64,000 bases of DNA from positions 1,116,001 to 1,180,000 of the forward strand of contig NZ_CP080376.1 in NCBI RefSeq assembly GCF_019443405.1. The letters are read 5' to 3'. A program made the translations under genes and the position numbers. This stretch comes from Brevundimonas sp. PAMC22021 (lineage in GTDB: Bacteria > Pseudomonadota > Alphaproteobacteria > Caulobacterales > Caulobacteraceae). This document shows, in pieces, positions 9,743 through 18,349 of this stretch (position 1 is the first letter of the stretch; each line of letters begins with the position of its first letter). Below the pieces are notes generated by a model. It worked only from the letters and a program-made list of their open reading frames with translations, made no database searches and had not been told where the DNA came from.

Positions 9743-11158
9743 TCACTTAAGCCCTTGCAGCGCATCATCCAAGCGCCCCAGACTTTCGTCGCGTCCGAGC
9801 GCCGACAGGATGCGGGCGATGTCGGGCGAAGGATGGCCGGCGGTCAGGACCGCCCGCAGAGCGGGGCCGATCTTGCCGAAGCCCACGCCCTCTTCCTCGG
9901 CAAAGGCCTTCAGATCGGCCTCGAGCGCGAACACGTCCCAGGATTGGAACAGATCAAGGCGGGCGCGCAGGCGTCGGAGCCGCTCCAGGGCCTCTTCGGT
10001 CAGGGGTTTCCTGGCCTTTTCGTCCAGCGACAGCGGGCGGGCCACCAGTACGAATGTGGTCTGGTCCGCCAGCTCCAGCACCGTCTTGGCGCGATCCTTG
10101 ACGAAAGGCATAGCCCTTTGCAGCCGCGCCTCGTCGTCTTCGGCCAGGCTGCGGCCACGCGCCAGATGCACGTCGAGCGCCAGCTTGGCAAGACGCTCGT
10201 CGTCGCCAAGCCGCAGCCAGTGGCCGTTGACGTGCGCCAGCTTGTCGAAATCCAGCCGCGCCGGCGCCTTGCCGACGCCCCCCAGGTCGAACCACTCCAG
10301 CGCCTGCGCGTCGGAGAACAGCTCGTTGTCGCCATGCGCCCAGCCGAGGCGGGCGAGATAGTTTCGCATCGCCTCGGGCAGATAGCCCATCTCGGCGTAT
10401 TCGTGAACCGCCTGGGCCCCGTGGCGCTTGGACAGCTTGGCCCCGTCCGGACCGTGGATCAGCGGGATGTGGGCGAATGTCGGGCGCAGCCAGTCCAGCG
10501 CGTCATAGATCAGGCTCTGGCGCGCGGCGTTGTTCAGGTGGTCGTCGCCGCGGATGACATGGGTCACGCCCATGTCGTGATCGTCCACCACCACGGCCAG
10601 ATTGTAGGTCGGGGCGCCGTCCGAACGCAGCAGCACCAGGTCGTCGAGATCCGCCGTCGACCAGCTGACGGCGCCCTGCACCTCGTCATCGACGGTGACG
10701 GTCGCGCCCTGCGGGCGGCGGAATCGCACCACGTGCGCCAGCGCCAGATCATCGACGGTCGGCTCGCGGTCGCGCCAGGGCGATTCGAACGTGCGCTTCT
10801 CGGCCTTGGCCTCGTCGCGCAGCCGCGTCGTCTCCTGTGGAGAGGTGAAGTCGCGGTAGGCGTGACCTTTCTCCAGCAGCTGATCCACTACCTCGCGGTG
10901 GCGGTCGGCGCGGCTGAACTGGAACACCGGCTCTTCGTCGGCGAACAGCTCCAGCCAGCTGAGGCCGTCGAAGATGGCCTGCACGGCGTCCTCGGTAGAG
11001 CGTTCGCGGTCGGTATCCTCGATGCGAATCAGGAAGCGGCCGCCGCGGCCCTTGGCGTAAAGCCAGTTGAAAAGCGCCGTCCGCGCCCCTCCAATGTGAA
11101 GGTAGCCGGTGGGCGAGGGGGCAAAGCGGGTGACGACGGTCGAGGAAGAGGCGATCAT
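9743..11158 (-). CDS. gltX: Glutamyl-tRNA synthetase
   Basis: Class Ic aminoacyl-tRNA synthetase charging tRNA-Glu. The 471-residue protein has the HIGH signature as HIGG at residues 21-24 (TRFAPSPTGYLHIGGART) and the KMSKS loop as KLSKR at 241-245. The ATG at 11156-11158 has no purine-rich ribosome site upstream (the sequence there is C-rich), and the divergent comEC ATG uses the same CATG tetranucleotide, so a short or absent leader is likely. A TATAAG element at 11184-11189 (complement), about 25 bases upstream, could be its -10 box. Many alphaproteobacteria carry two gltX paralogues; whether this one also charges tRNA-Gln cannot be told here. Confidence 0.96.
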   Translation of the reverse strand: MIASSSTVVTRFAPSPTGYLHIGGARTALFNWLYAKGRGGRFLIRIEDTDRERSTEDAVQAIFDGLSWLELFADEEPVFQFSRADRHREVVDQLLEKGHAYRDFTSPQETTRLRDEAKAEKRTFESPWRDREPTVDDLALAHVVRFRRPQGATVTVDDEVQGAVSWSTADLDDLVLLRSDGAPTYNLAVVVDDHDMGVTHVIRGDDHLNNAARQSLIYDALDWLRPTFAHIPLIHGPDGAKLSKRHGAQAVHEYAEMGYLPEAMRNYLARLGWAHGDNELFSDAQALEWFDLGGVGKAPARLDFDKLAHVNGHWLRLGDDERLAKLALDVHLARGRSLAEDDEARLQRAMPFVKDRAKTVLELADQTTFVLVARPLSLDEKARKPLTEEALERLRRLRARLDLFQSWDVFALEADLKAFAEEEGVGFGKIGPALRAVLTAGHPSPDIARILSALGRDESLGRLDDALQGLK

Positions 11159-13331
11159 GGGGGGAGGGTCCGTAAGCGAGGCCCTTATACGCCCCGCCTC
11201 GCCAAAGCCCAGCCCCTGGACGCGGCTATGGATCAGCCTGGCCCAGGCGGTCGCCTCTCAGGAGAGTCGATGGGCGATGTGGACGCCGGTGGCGTTCGGC
11301 GGCGGATGCGGCCTCTATTTCGCGCTCAGGTTCGAGCCGCCGTTGTGGCCGCTGGCGATCGCGGCGGCCGTGCTGTTTGCAGCCTGGGGGATCGTGAAAC
11401 GAGCGGGGCGAAGCCGCGCCTGGACCTGGCCCCTGCTGATGCTGGCGGTGATGGCCGCGGGCATGGCCAATGCGCGACTGAAGACGATGACCATCGAGGC
11501 GCCGATCGCGCCGGCCATGTCGGAGGCCACGGTGGTCGAGGGCTGGGTCGTGGACGTCGATACGCCCGGCGAACGCGGCCATCGCGTGATCGTGGCGCCC
11601 GTGCGCGTTCGCGGGCTCGCGTCGGAGCAGACGCCGGTTCGGCTTCGCGCAACGGTGCGGGGCTCGCCGCCGGAGCCGGGCGAAGCGGTGCGGCTGTTCG
11701 CCATTCTGAACCCGCCGCCGGCGCCGGCCGCCCCGGGCGCCTATGACTTCGGCCGCAACGCCTTCTTCGAGGGGCTGGGCGGCGTGGCGTTTGCGCTGGG
11801 TGAGACGCGTCGGGCCGAACTGGCGCCGCCCGGATGGCGGCTGCGGCTGGAGATGGCGATCAATGCGGCGCGCTTTGATCTGGCGCAGCGCATCGTCGCG
11901 CGGCTGGGCGAGCGCACGGGAGGCGTCGCCGCCGCCATGACCACGGGGCACGAGACGTGGATCGTGCGCGAGGACCAGGAGATGATGCGGGCCTCAGGCC
12001 TGGCGCACATCCTGTCGATCTCCGGCTTGCACATGGCCGTGGTCGGCGGATTCGCCTTTTTCGCCGTACGCCTGCTGGTCGCGGCCTGGCCGTGGCTGGC
12101 GCTGCGGGTTTCGGGCAAGAAGGTCGCGGCGGTGGCGAGCCTGATGGCGGTCTCGGCCTATCTGGTCGTGTCGGGCGCGCCGCCTCCGGCAGAGCGGGCG
12201 GCGATCACCGCCTCCATCGCCTTTGTCGCCATTCTGCTGGATCGACAGGCGATCACCATGCATGCGCTCGCGGTCGCGGCCATGATCGTCCTGCTGCTGC
12301 ACCCGCAGGCGATCGTCACGCCCGGCTTTCAGATGTCGTTCGCCGCGACGGCCGCCCTGGTCGCTCTGGTCGAGGCGTGGCCCAGACGATTGCGGGAGAT
12401 TTCCGCGCCCTGGTCGATCCTGGCCGTGCAGCGCGCGGGCGGCTGGCTGACCGCCGCCGTCGCCGCCAGCCTGGTCGCGGGTCTCGCCACCGCACCATTT
12501 GCGATCCAGCACTTCAATCGAACAGCGACCTATGGCCTACTCGCCAATCTGGTCACCGCGCCGATCTCCGACTTCGTGATGATGCCGTTTCTGGCGTTGG
12601 GCGCGCTGCTGGAGCCCGTAGGTCTGGGCGCGCCCTTCCTTGTGGTGACCGGCTGGGGCGTGGACGCCATGCTGGCGATCGGCGCCTGGACCGCGAGCCT
12701 GCCGGGGGCGGTGCGAACCATCGCCAGCGCACCGGACGCGGTGCTGGCGATCTCCTTCCTCGGGGTGCTGTTTCTGTGCCTTTGGCGAGGACGGTGGCGC
12801 TGGATCGGCCTGCCGTTCGCCGCCGCCGTCCTGCTCTGGCCCCGTCCGCCTGCACCCGACCTGTGGATTGCGGATGGAGGCGCGGTCGCGGCCTTCAGCC
12901 AGGGTGACGAAGCGGTCGCGCTGCGTCCGGGCGTCGGCGCCTTCGCCAGCGAGCTGTGGTCCAGACGACGCGGCTTGGCTCTTGCCGACAGGCCGGCGGA
13001 GGGATGGGTCTGCACCCGCTTTTCCTGCCGGCCAGAGGCAGCGACGGAGGCCCCAGTCGCCCTATGGTGGGGCCGCAAGGCCCCGGATGTGGCGGCGCTG
13101 GAGGCCCTGTGTCAGGCGGCTCCGGTCGTCAGCGTGCGCGCTGCCGTCACATCCTTGCCGAGAACCTGCGAGAATCGGCTGCTGCTGGACGCCGTGGATT
13201 TCGAGCGGGGCGCCGTGGAGCTCTGGCGCAGCCACGGTGGCGCCTGGAAAGCCCGTTGGAGCGGCGACGTTCGAGGCGACCGGCCCTGGAGCCGCCGCCC
13301 CGATCCCGATTTCAGTGATAGCGGCGCATGA
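11157..13331 (+). CDS. comEC: ComEC/Rec2-family DNA uptake channel protein
   Basis: Multi-spanning inner-membrane protein of the ComEC family, which carries single-stranded DNA into the cytoplasm during natural transformation. From the ATG at 11157 (GAGG ribosome site 5 bases upstream) it has 724 residues: hydrophobic helices and a DUF4131/OB-like N-terminal part, then the competence domain with [38 protein letters not shown] signature (about residues 260-290; only key words [10 protein letters not shown] are given here) and many membrane helices to about 570. The C-terminal soluble part is only about 150 residues and shows no HxHxDH metallo-beta-lactamase motif. Its last 20 bases overlap lexA tail to tail. 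Confidence 0.88.
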   Translation: MGGGSVSEALIRPASPKPSPWTRLWISLAQAVASQESRWAMWTPVAFGGGCGLYFALRFEPPLWPLAIAAAVLFAAWGIVKRAGRSRAWTWPLLMLAVMAAGMANARLKTMTIEAPIAPAMSEATVVEGWVVDVDTPGERGHRVIVAPVRVRGLASEQTPVRLRATVRGSPPEPGEAVRLFAILNPPPAPAAPGAYDFGRNAFFEGLGGVAFALGETRRAELAPPGWRLRLEMAINAARFDLAQRIVARLGERTGGVAAAMTTGHETWIVREDQEMMRASGLAHILSISGLHMAVVGGFAFFAVRLLVAAWPWLALRVSGKKVAAVASLMAVSAYLVVSGAPPPAERAAITASIAFVAILLDRQAITMHALAVAAMIVLLLHPQAIVTPGFQMSFAATAALVALVEAWPRRLREISAPWSILAVQRAGGWLTAAVAASLVAGLATAPFAIQHFNRTATYGLLANLVTAPISDFVMMPFLALGALLEPVGLGAPFLVVTGWGVDAMLAIGAWTASLPGAVRTIASAPDAVLAISFLGVLFLCLWRGRWRWIGLPFAAAVLLWPRPPAPDLWIADGGAVAAFSQGDEAVALRPGVGAFASELWSRRRGLALADRPAEGWVCTRFSCRPEAATEAPVALWWGRKAPDVAALEALCQAAPVVSVRAAVTSLPRTCENRLLLDAVDFERGAVELWRSHGGAWKARWSGDVRGDRPWSRRPDPDFSDSGA

Positions 13332-14007
13332 GGCCGACCAGCTTGCCCTGAACCGCCACCTGATCCGGGCCGAAGATGCGGGTCTCGTAGTTGCGGTTTG
13401 CGGGCTCAAGCGCCACGGAGCCGCCGCGACGACGGAGGCGCTTCAGCGTCGCTTCTTCGCCTTCGACCAGCGCCACTACGATCTCGCCACTATTGGCGGT
13501 GTCGCCGCGCCGGATCACCACCAAGTCGCCGTCGAGGATGCCGGCCTCGATCATCGAATCCCCTTCGATCTCGAGAACGTAGTGGTCTCCCGACCCCAGC
13601 ATCGACTCGGGCACAGGCATGCGTTCGCGTTCGTGCTGGATGGCGGCGATCGGCGTGCCGGCGGCGATCTTGCCCAGCAGCGGCAGCTCGCGCGTGTCGT
13701 TGGCGGCCTGGGGCGCCGGGCTGCGAACACCGCCGCCATCGATGACGTCCGGGCGGAAAGGCTGGCGCGCACGGCCTGAGGCGGCGCTGGCCTGCTCCGG
13801 CAGCTTGGTGACCTCCAGCGCACGCGCCCGGTGCGCCAGCCGGCGGATGAAGCCGCGCTCTTCCAGGGCGGTGATCAGTCGGTGGATGCCGGACTTGGAG
13901 GCCAGGTCCAGCGCTTCCTTCATCTCGTCGAACGACGGGGAGACGCCCGTCTCCTTGATCCGCTCGTGGATGAACATCAGCAGTTCATGCTGCTTGCGCG
14001 TGAGCAT
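13312..14007 (-). CDS. lexA: LexA repressor
   Basis: LexA represses the SOS regulon and self-cleaves when RecA filaments form. The 231-residue protein has an N-terminal winged helix ([40 protein letters not shown]), a linker of about 35 residues, and a C-terminal S24 protease domain. The cleavage site is Ala116-Gly117 (KIAAGTPI), and the catalytic dyad is Ser151 (EGDSMIEAG) and Lys189 (EATLKRL). A GTTC-N7-GTTC operator lies 60 bases upstream, so autoregulation is expected. The gene follows trpC by 109 bases but has its own regulated promoter region. Confidence 0.98.
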   Translation of the reverse strand: MLTRKQHELLMFIHERIKETGVSPSFDEMKEALDLASKSGIHRLITALEERGFIRRLAHRARALEVTKLPEQASAASGRARQPFRPDVIDGGGVRSPAPQAANDTRELPLLGKIAAGTPIAAIQHERERMPVPESMLGSGDHYVLEIEGDSMIEAGILDGDLVVIRRGDTANSGEIVVALVEGEEATLKRLRRRGGSVALEPANRNYETRIFGPDQVAVQGKLVGLMRRYH

Positions 14008-14066
14008 CGCCGGATCCTCGACTGGCCGTTTGATGGGAATCGGAACGGGCCGTGAACATTGACGAT

Positions 14067-14081
14067 GTTCTGTAAGTGTTC
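14067..14081 (-). promoter_or_regulatory. SOS box (LexA operator) upstream of lexA
   Basis: The + strand reads GTTC, seven bases (TGTAAGT), GTTC, an exact match to the direct-repeat SOS box GTTC-N7-GTTC known for alphaproteobacterial LexA. It lies in the 109-base gap between trpC and lexA, 60 bases before the lexA start, where an autoregulatory operator is expected. Confidence 0.9.
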
Positions 14082-14116
14082 CCGGTTAATGTCAACCTAA
14101 GCGGAACAACGGGAGA

Positions 14117-14908
14117 TCAGGCGAGGAGGGCTCGGGTGGCGGCCTCGACATCCGCCTGCCGCATCAGGCTTTCGCCGACCAGGATGGCCTGGGCGTGCGC
14201 GTCATGGACGCGGGATACGTCGTCCGGGGTGAAGACGCCGCTTTCCGACACCAGCAGGGCCCGAACGGGACTGAGGATCGACAGCAAAGCCGTGGTCTCG
14301 AGATCGACCTCGAAGGTGCGGAGAGAGCGATTGTTGACGCCCACCAGGTCGCCGCCGAGCTCGCAGGCGCGCGCCATTTCCGCCTCGTCGTGCGTTTCGA
14401 TCAGGGCGTCCATGCCGAACCGCTCGGCTTCGGCCAGCAGTTCGGCGGCCAGTCCATCGTCGATCATGGCCAGGATGATCAGGATGCAGTCGGCGCCGAG
14501 CGCGCGGCTTTCCGCGACCTGCCAGGGATCGACCAGGAAGTCCTTGCGCAGGCAGGGCAGGGCCGTGGCGTTCCGCGCCTGCGCCAGATAGGCGTCGTCG
14601 CCCTGAAAGCTGGGGTCGTCGGTCAGGACCGACAGACAGGCCGCGCCGCCCGCCTCATAGGCCCGCGCCAAGGAGGCCGGCTCGAAGTCCTCGCGAATCA
14701 AGCCCTTTGACGGGCTGGCCTTCTTGATCTCGGCGATCAGGGCCGGGCGGCCGGTGCGCTCGTGCGCGGCCTCCAGCGCGGACCGGAACCCGCGAGGCGC
14801 GGAGGCGCCGGACGCCAGACGATCCATCTCGTCCTGCGAGCGCGCAGCCTTGCGCGCCTGAACCTCCTCGCGCTTGTAGGCGGCGATCCGGTCGAGGATA
14901 TCGGTCAT
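14117..14908 (-). CDS. trpC: Indole-3-glycerol phosphate synthase
   Basis: TrpC closes the indole ring from CdRP in tryptophan synthesis. The 263-residue TIM barrel is monofunctional (no TrpF domain). It begins [17 protein letters not shown] and shows the phosphate-binding and catalytic blocks [30 protein letters not shown] and [14 protein letters not shown]. The frame is open further upstream, but that extension overlaps trpD and has no family similarity, so the ATG at 14908 is preferred; it lies 4 bases after the trpD stop. Confidence 0.96.
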   Translation of the reverse strand: MTDILDRIAAYKREEVQARKAARSQDEMDRLASGASAPRGFRSALEAAHERTGRPALIAEIKKASPSKGLIREDFEPASLARAYEAGGAACLSVLTDDPSFQGDDAYLAQARNATALPCLRKDFLVDPWQVAESRALGADCILIILAMIDDGLAAELLAEAERFGMDALIETHDEAEMARACELGGDLVGVNNRSLRTFEVDLETTALLSILSPVRALLVSESGVFTPDDVSRVHDAHAQAILVGESLMRQADVEAATRALLA

Positions 14909-14912
14909 GACG

Positions 14913-15950
14913 TCAGGCCTCCGGCGGGGCTTCAGGCGGCGTGGAGGTGATGCGGGCGAGCGCCTCCAGCGCCGCCGCCGCGCGACCATCGTCGATGGAG
15001 GCGGCGGCCAGCAAGGCGCCCGCCGCCAAGGTCTCGGCGCGATCGGATACGACAAGGGCGGCGGCGGCGTTCAGGAGCACGATGTCGCGATAAGCGCCCC
15101 GCCGGCCGTCGAGCAGCGCCCGCAGCGCAGCCGCGTTCTGCCCGGCGTCGCCGCCCCGGATGTCGTCCAGCGACGCACGCGCCAGGCCCGCGTCTTCCGG
15201 CGAGACCTGGAAGCGCCGTACCCGACCGTCCTTCCATTCCGCCACTTCCGACACGCCCGTGGTGGTCAGTTCGTCGAGACCCTGGCCATGCACAGTCCAG
15301 GCTCGCGTAGCCCCCAAGCGGCCCAGCGCCTCGACCAGAGGCTCAAGCAGGCGCGGATCATAGACCCCCATGACCTGACGCCTGGCGCCGGCCGGGTTCG
15401 ACAGCGGCCCGAGAAGGTTGAACACGGTGCGAAAGCCGACTTCGGCTCTCACCGGTCCGACATGGCGCATGGCGCCGTGATAGGCGGGGGCGAACAGAAA
15501 GCAGATGCCGGCCTCGTCCAGTGCGCGGCGCTGCTGTTCCGGCCCGGCCATCAGGTTGACGCCCAGCATCGACAGCACGTCGGAAGAGCCGGACTTGGAC
15601 GACATGGCGCGGTTGCCGTGTTTGGCCACCTTCAAGCCGGCGCCGGCCAGGACCAGCGCTGCCGCGGTCGAGATATTGTAGGTGTGCTGGCCGTCCCCGC
15701 CCGTGCCGCAGGTATCGATCACCTCATGGGGATGATCCAGCGTCAGGGCGGCCTCGCGCATCGCCTGGGCGAAGGCGGTGATCTCCTCCACCGTTTCGCC
15801 GCGCATCCGCAGGGCGGTGACGGCGGCGGCGACCTGGGACGGGGTCGGCTCGCCGCGCAGGCAGGCGGCGAAGAAGTCGTGCGCCTGTTCAGGCGTCAGC
15901 GTCTGGCCATCGACCAGGCGCGCGAGGATCGGCTTGAACCCATCGGTCAC
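14913..15950 (-). CDS. trpD: Anthranilate phosphoribosyltransferase
   Basis: TrpD transfers the phosphoribosyl group of PRPP to anthranilate. The 345-residue protein has the family signature [17 protein letters not shown] around residue 80-95, [17 protein letters not shown] for substrate binding, and [10 protein letters not shown]. Length and motifs are normal. It is monofunctional, with the glutamine amidotransferase TrpG encoded separately 16 bases upstream, as usual in alphaproteobacteria. Confidence 0.97.
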   Translation of the reverse strand: MTDGFKPILARLVDGQTLTPEQAHDFFAACLRGEPTPSQVAAAVTALRMRGETVEEITAFAQAMREAALTLDHPHEVIDTCGTGGDGQHTYNISTAAALVLAGAGLKVAKHGNRAMSSKSGSSDVLSMLGVNLMAGPEQQRRALDEAGICFLFAPAYHGAMRHVGPVRAEVGFRTVFNLLGPLSNPAGARRQVMGVYDPRLLEPLVEALGRLGATRAWTVHGQGLDELTTTGVSEVAEWKDGRVRRFQVSPEDAGLARASLDDIRGGDAGQNAAALRALLDGRRGAYRDIVLLNAAAALVVSDRAETLAAGALLAAASIDDGRAAAALEALARITSTPPEAPPEA

Positions 15951-15966
15951 GGCGAGCGTCGCCGGC

Positions 15967-16557
15967 TCAGGCGGCCGCGAGGCGCTTGACGCCCGCCAGG
16001 GTCAGGAAGTTCGCCAGCATGTCGTGACCATGCTCGGTCGCGATCGACTCCGGATGGAACTGGACGCCGTGGATCGGGCGCGTGCGGTGACGCAGGCCCA
16101 TGATCTCGCCGTCCGCCGTCCAGGCGGTGACGCTGAGCGCATCCGGCAGAGTGTCGCGGCGCACGGCCAGCGAATGATAACGCGTCGCCGTGAACGGCGC
16201 GGGCAGGCCGGCGAAGACGCTGTCGCCGCCATGTTCGATCGGCGACGTCTTGCCGTGCATCAGGGTCTTGGCGCGCACGACCTCACCGCCGAAGGCCTGA
16301 CCGATGGCCTGGTGTCCGAGGCAGACGCCCAGGATCGGCATGTCGGCGGGCGCCGTCTCGATCAGCGGCAGGCAGATGCCCGCCTGGTCCGGCGCGCATG
16401 GACCGGGTGACAGCAACACCGCGTCCGGTTTCAGCGCCCAGGCTTCGTCCGGCGTCAGGTCGTCGTTGCGCACCACACGCGTCGGCGCGCCCAGCTCCGC
16501 GAGATAGTGGACGAGGTTGTAGGTAAAGCTGTCGTAGTTATCGACGACCAGGATCAT
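15967..16557 (-). CDS. trpG: Anthranilate synthase component II (glutamine amidotransferase)
   Basis: TrpG supplies ammonia from glutamine to TrpE for anthranilate synthesis. The 196-residue class I amidotransferase starts [16 protein letters not shown], has the nucleophile Cys79 in [10 protein letters not shown], and the His/Glu pair in GVQFHPESI near residue 170. The upstream in-frame extension is Arg-rich and not family-like, so the ATG at 16557 is chosen. It is separated from trpE by 289 bases that hold a small plus-strand gene, so trpGDC probably has its own promoter in that interval. Confidence 0.96.
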   Translation of the reverse strand: MILVVDNYDSFTYNLVHYLAELGAPTRVVRNDDLTPDEAWALKPDAVLLSPGPCAPDQAGICLPLIETAPADMPILGVCLGHQAIGQAFGGEVVRAKTLMHGKTSPIEHGGDSVFAGLPAPFTATRYHSLAVRRDTLPDALSVTAWTADGEIMGLRHRTRPIHGVQFHPESIATEHGHDMLANFLTLAGVKRLAAA

Positions 16558-16640
16558 GGCACGGCTTCTAGGCCGCCGTCGGCGATCCGCCAAGCCGCCG
16601 CGTCGGTAAAGGCGGTCTTAACCGTATTGCGGAACAAACG

Positions 16641-16656
16641 CCTCGTTGAACGAGGA
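16641..16656 (+). promoter_or_regulatory. Hairpin covering the ribosome site of the small gene at 16663
   Basis: CCTCG (16641-16645) pairs perfectly with CGAGG (16651-16655) around TTGAA; an extra T-A pair is possible. The AGGA (16653-16656) placed 6 bases before the ATG at 16663 is the only Shine-Dalgarno candidate and lies mostly in the 3' arm. Pairing would hide it, so translation may be conditional. This is read from sequence only. Confidence 0.4.
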
Positions 16657-16662
16657 TCGCCC

Positions 16663-16842
16663 ATGACCGCCGCCGCGAAGATCGCCAGCGCCAAGACGAT
16701 GCTGACCGAAGCCGCGCGTCCGGCCAGCGGATTGGCTGCGCTTGGCGCCGCGAGCCTCGCCGCGGTCGCCGCTGTGCTGATGGCCGGCGTGGTGGTGCTG
16801 GGGCCGGGCGTGCAGATCGACGAAACCGTCCAACTGGACTGA
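16663..16842 (+). CDS. Small single-pass membrane protein of unknown function
   Basis: A 59-codon frame starting MTAAAKIASAKTMLTEAARP, followed by one strongly hydrophobic Ala/Val/Leu segment (about residues 24-48) and a short acidic tail ending ETVQLD. Third codon positions are almost all G or C, as in neighbouring genes, and an AGGA lies 6 bases upstream. It is on the strand opposite to the trp genes, between trpE and trpG, and ends 4 bases before the trpE stop. I do not recognise a family. It could be a small inner-membrane protein; the alternative is that it is a chance frame in the trpG leader. Confidence 0.55.
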   Translation: MTAAAKIASAKTMLTEAARPASGLAALGAASLAAVAAVLMAGVVVLGPGVQIDETVQLD

Positions 16843-16846
16843 TCGG

Positions 16847-18349
16847 TCAGCTTTCGAAGCGCCAGGCGTCCTCGGCCGCCTTCATCGGGGCGCGCGCCTT
16901 GTGCTGGGTCTCTGCGTACTCCGCCGCCGGGTCGCTGTCCGCCACGACCCCCGCGCCCGCCTGGACAAAGATGCGGCCGTCGGCGAACAGGGCCGTGCGA
17001 AGGGTGATGCAGATGTCCGCCTCGCCGCCTGCGGAAATGTAGCCGACGCCGCCGCCGTAGCCCACGCCGCGCTTTTCGCCTTCCAGTTCGTCGATGATCT
17101 CCATGGCCCTGACCTTCGGCGCGCCGGACAGGGTGCCGGCGGGAAGGGCGGCCAGCAGGGTGTCAACGGCGTCCAGCCTGGGATCGGCCTTGCCGCGCAC
17201 ATTGGAGACGATGTGCATCACCTGGCTGTAGCGTTCGACCACGAAGCTCTCGGTCACCTCCACCGTGCCGGGCGCGGCGACGCGGCCGACATCGTTGCGG
17301 CCGAGGTCGAGCAGCATCAGGTGTTCCGCGCGCTCCTTGGGGTCAGCCAGCAGTTCGGCCTCGAGCGCGCGATCGGCCTCGGGCGTCGCGCCGCGCGCGC
17401 GGGTGCCGGCGAGAGGCCGGATGGTGACCTCGCCGTCCTTCAGCCGCACCAGGATTTCCGGGCTCGAGCCGGCCAGCTGGAATCCTTCGAAGTTCAGGTA
17501 GAACAGGTAGGGCGAGGGGTTCTGGCGACGCAGCGACCGGTAGAAGGCGAACGGGTCACCGGACCAGTCGGCCGAGAAACGGTGGCTCAGCACCACCTGG
17601 AAGATGTCCCCGGCGGCGATGTAGTCCTTGGCGGCGGCGACCATGCCGGTGAAGGCGGCCCCGTCGATGGGCGATTGGAAGGCCGGAGCCGGCGCTGCCT
17701 GCGGCGATCCGCGTGCAGGCAGGGGCTGACGCAGGGCTGTCTCGAACGCGTCCAGTCGTTCGTTCGCCTGGGTCCAGGCGACATCCGGCGCGATGCCGCT
17801 GTCGCCATAGGCGGCGGACACCAGCACGATCTCGTGGCGGACCGAATCGAAGATGGCCACCAGCGAGGGGCGCGTCAGCACGGCGTCCGCCAGGTCGAGC
17901 GGATCGGGATTGGCCGCGCCCAACGGCTCCAGTAGCCGCACCATGTCGTAACCGAAGACGCCAAACAGGCCGGCGGCCATCGGCGGCAGACCGTCGGGCA
18001 GATCAAAGCGAGAAGCGGCGATCAGCGCGCGAAGCGACTGAAGCGTCGGCAGGGCCTCTGGCGTGAACGGTCCGGAGACCACGCTCGCGCCGCGCGCCAG
18101 TTCAGCCTGCCCGCCGCGACACCGCCAGACCACATCCGGATCCAGCGTCAGGATCGAGTAGCGTCCCTTGACGGCGCCGCCTTCGACCGACTCCAGCAGG
18201 CAGGCGTAGGGTCGATTCCGCCCGAGCTTCAGGAACGCCGACACGGGCGTTTCGAGGTCGTCGATCAGCCGGCGGACGACGACCTGCGGCTGCCCCTTCG
18301 TCAGACCCTCGATGAAGCGGACGCGGCCTGCGTCCTCGGCCTCGCTCAT
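16847..18349 (-). CDS. trpE: Anthranilate synthase component I
   Basis: TrpE makes anthranilate from chorismate with ammonia from TrpG. The 500-residue protein has the tryptophan feedback-binding element LLES at residues 51-54 (ACLLESVEGGAVKGRYS) and the chorismate-binding domain with GDIFQVVLSHRF, IRPLAGTRARG, LMLLDLGRNDVGRVA and GTLSGAPKVRAMEIIDELE. Feedback inhibition by tryptophan is expected. The start overlaps the stop of the upstream ppiD-like gene by 4 bases (ATGA), so its translation is coupled to a periplasmic chaperone gene. Confidence 0.97.
   Translation of the reverse strand: MSEAEDAGRVRFIEGLTKGQPQVVVRRLIDDLETPVSAFLKLGRNRPYACLLESVEGGAVKGRYSILTLDPDVVWRCRGGQAELARGASVVSGPFTPEALPTLQSLRALIAASRFDLPDGLPPMAAGLFGVFGYDMVRLLEPLGAANPDPLDLADAVLTRPSLVAIFDSVRHEIVLVSAAYGDSGIAPDVAWTQANERLDAFETALRQPLPARGSPQAAPAPAFQSPIDGAAFTGMVAAAKDYIAAGDIFQVVLSHRFSADWSGDPFAFYRSLRRQNPSPYLFYLNFEGFQLAGSSPEILVRLKDGEVTIRPLAGTRARGATPEADRALEAELLADPKERAEHLMLLDLGRNDVGRVAAPGTVEVTESFVVERYSQVMHIVSNVRGKADPRLDAVDTLLAALPAGTLSGAPKVRAMEIIDELEGEKRGVGYGGGVGYISAGGEADICITLRTALFADGRIFVQAGAGVVADSDPAAEYAETQHKARAPMKAAEDAWRFES

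Noticed and set aside
16558..16662. Trp attenuator or leader peptide with tandem Trp codons before trpG
   Set aside because: No short minus-strand frame with consecutive Trp codons and no pair of alternative hairpins followed by a T-run is visible.
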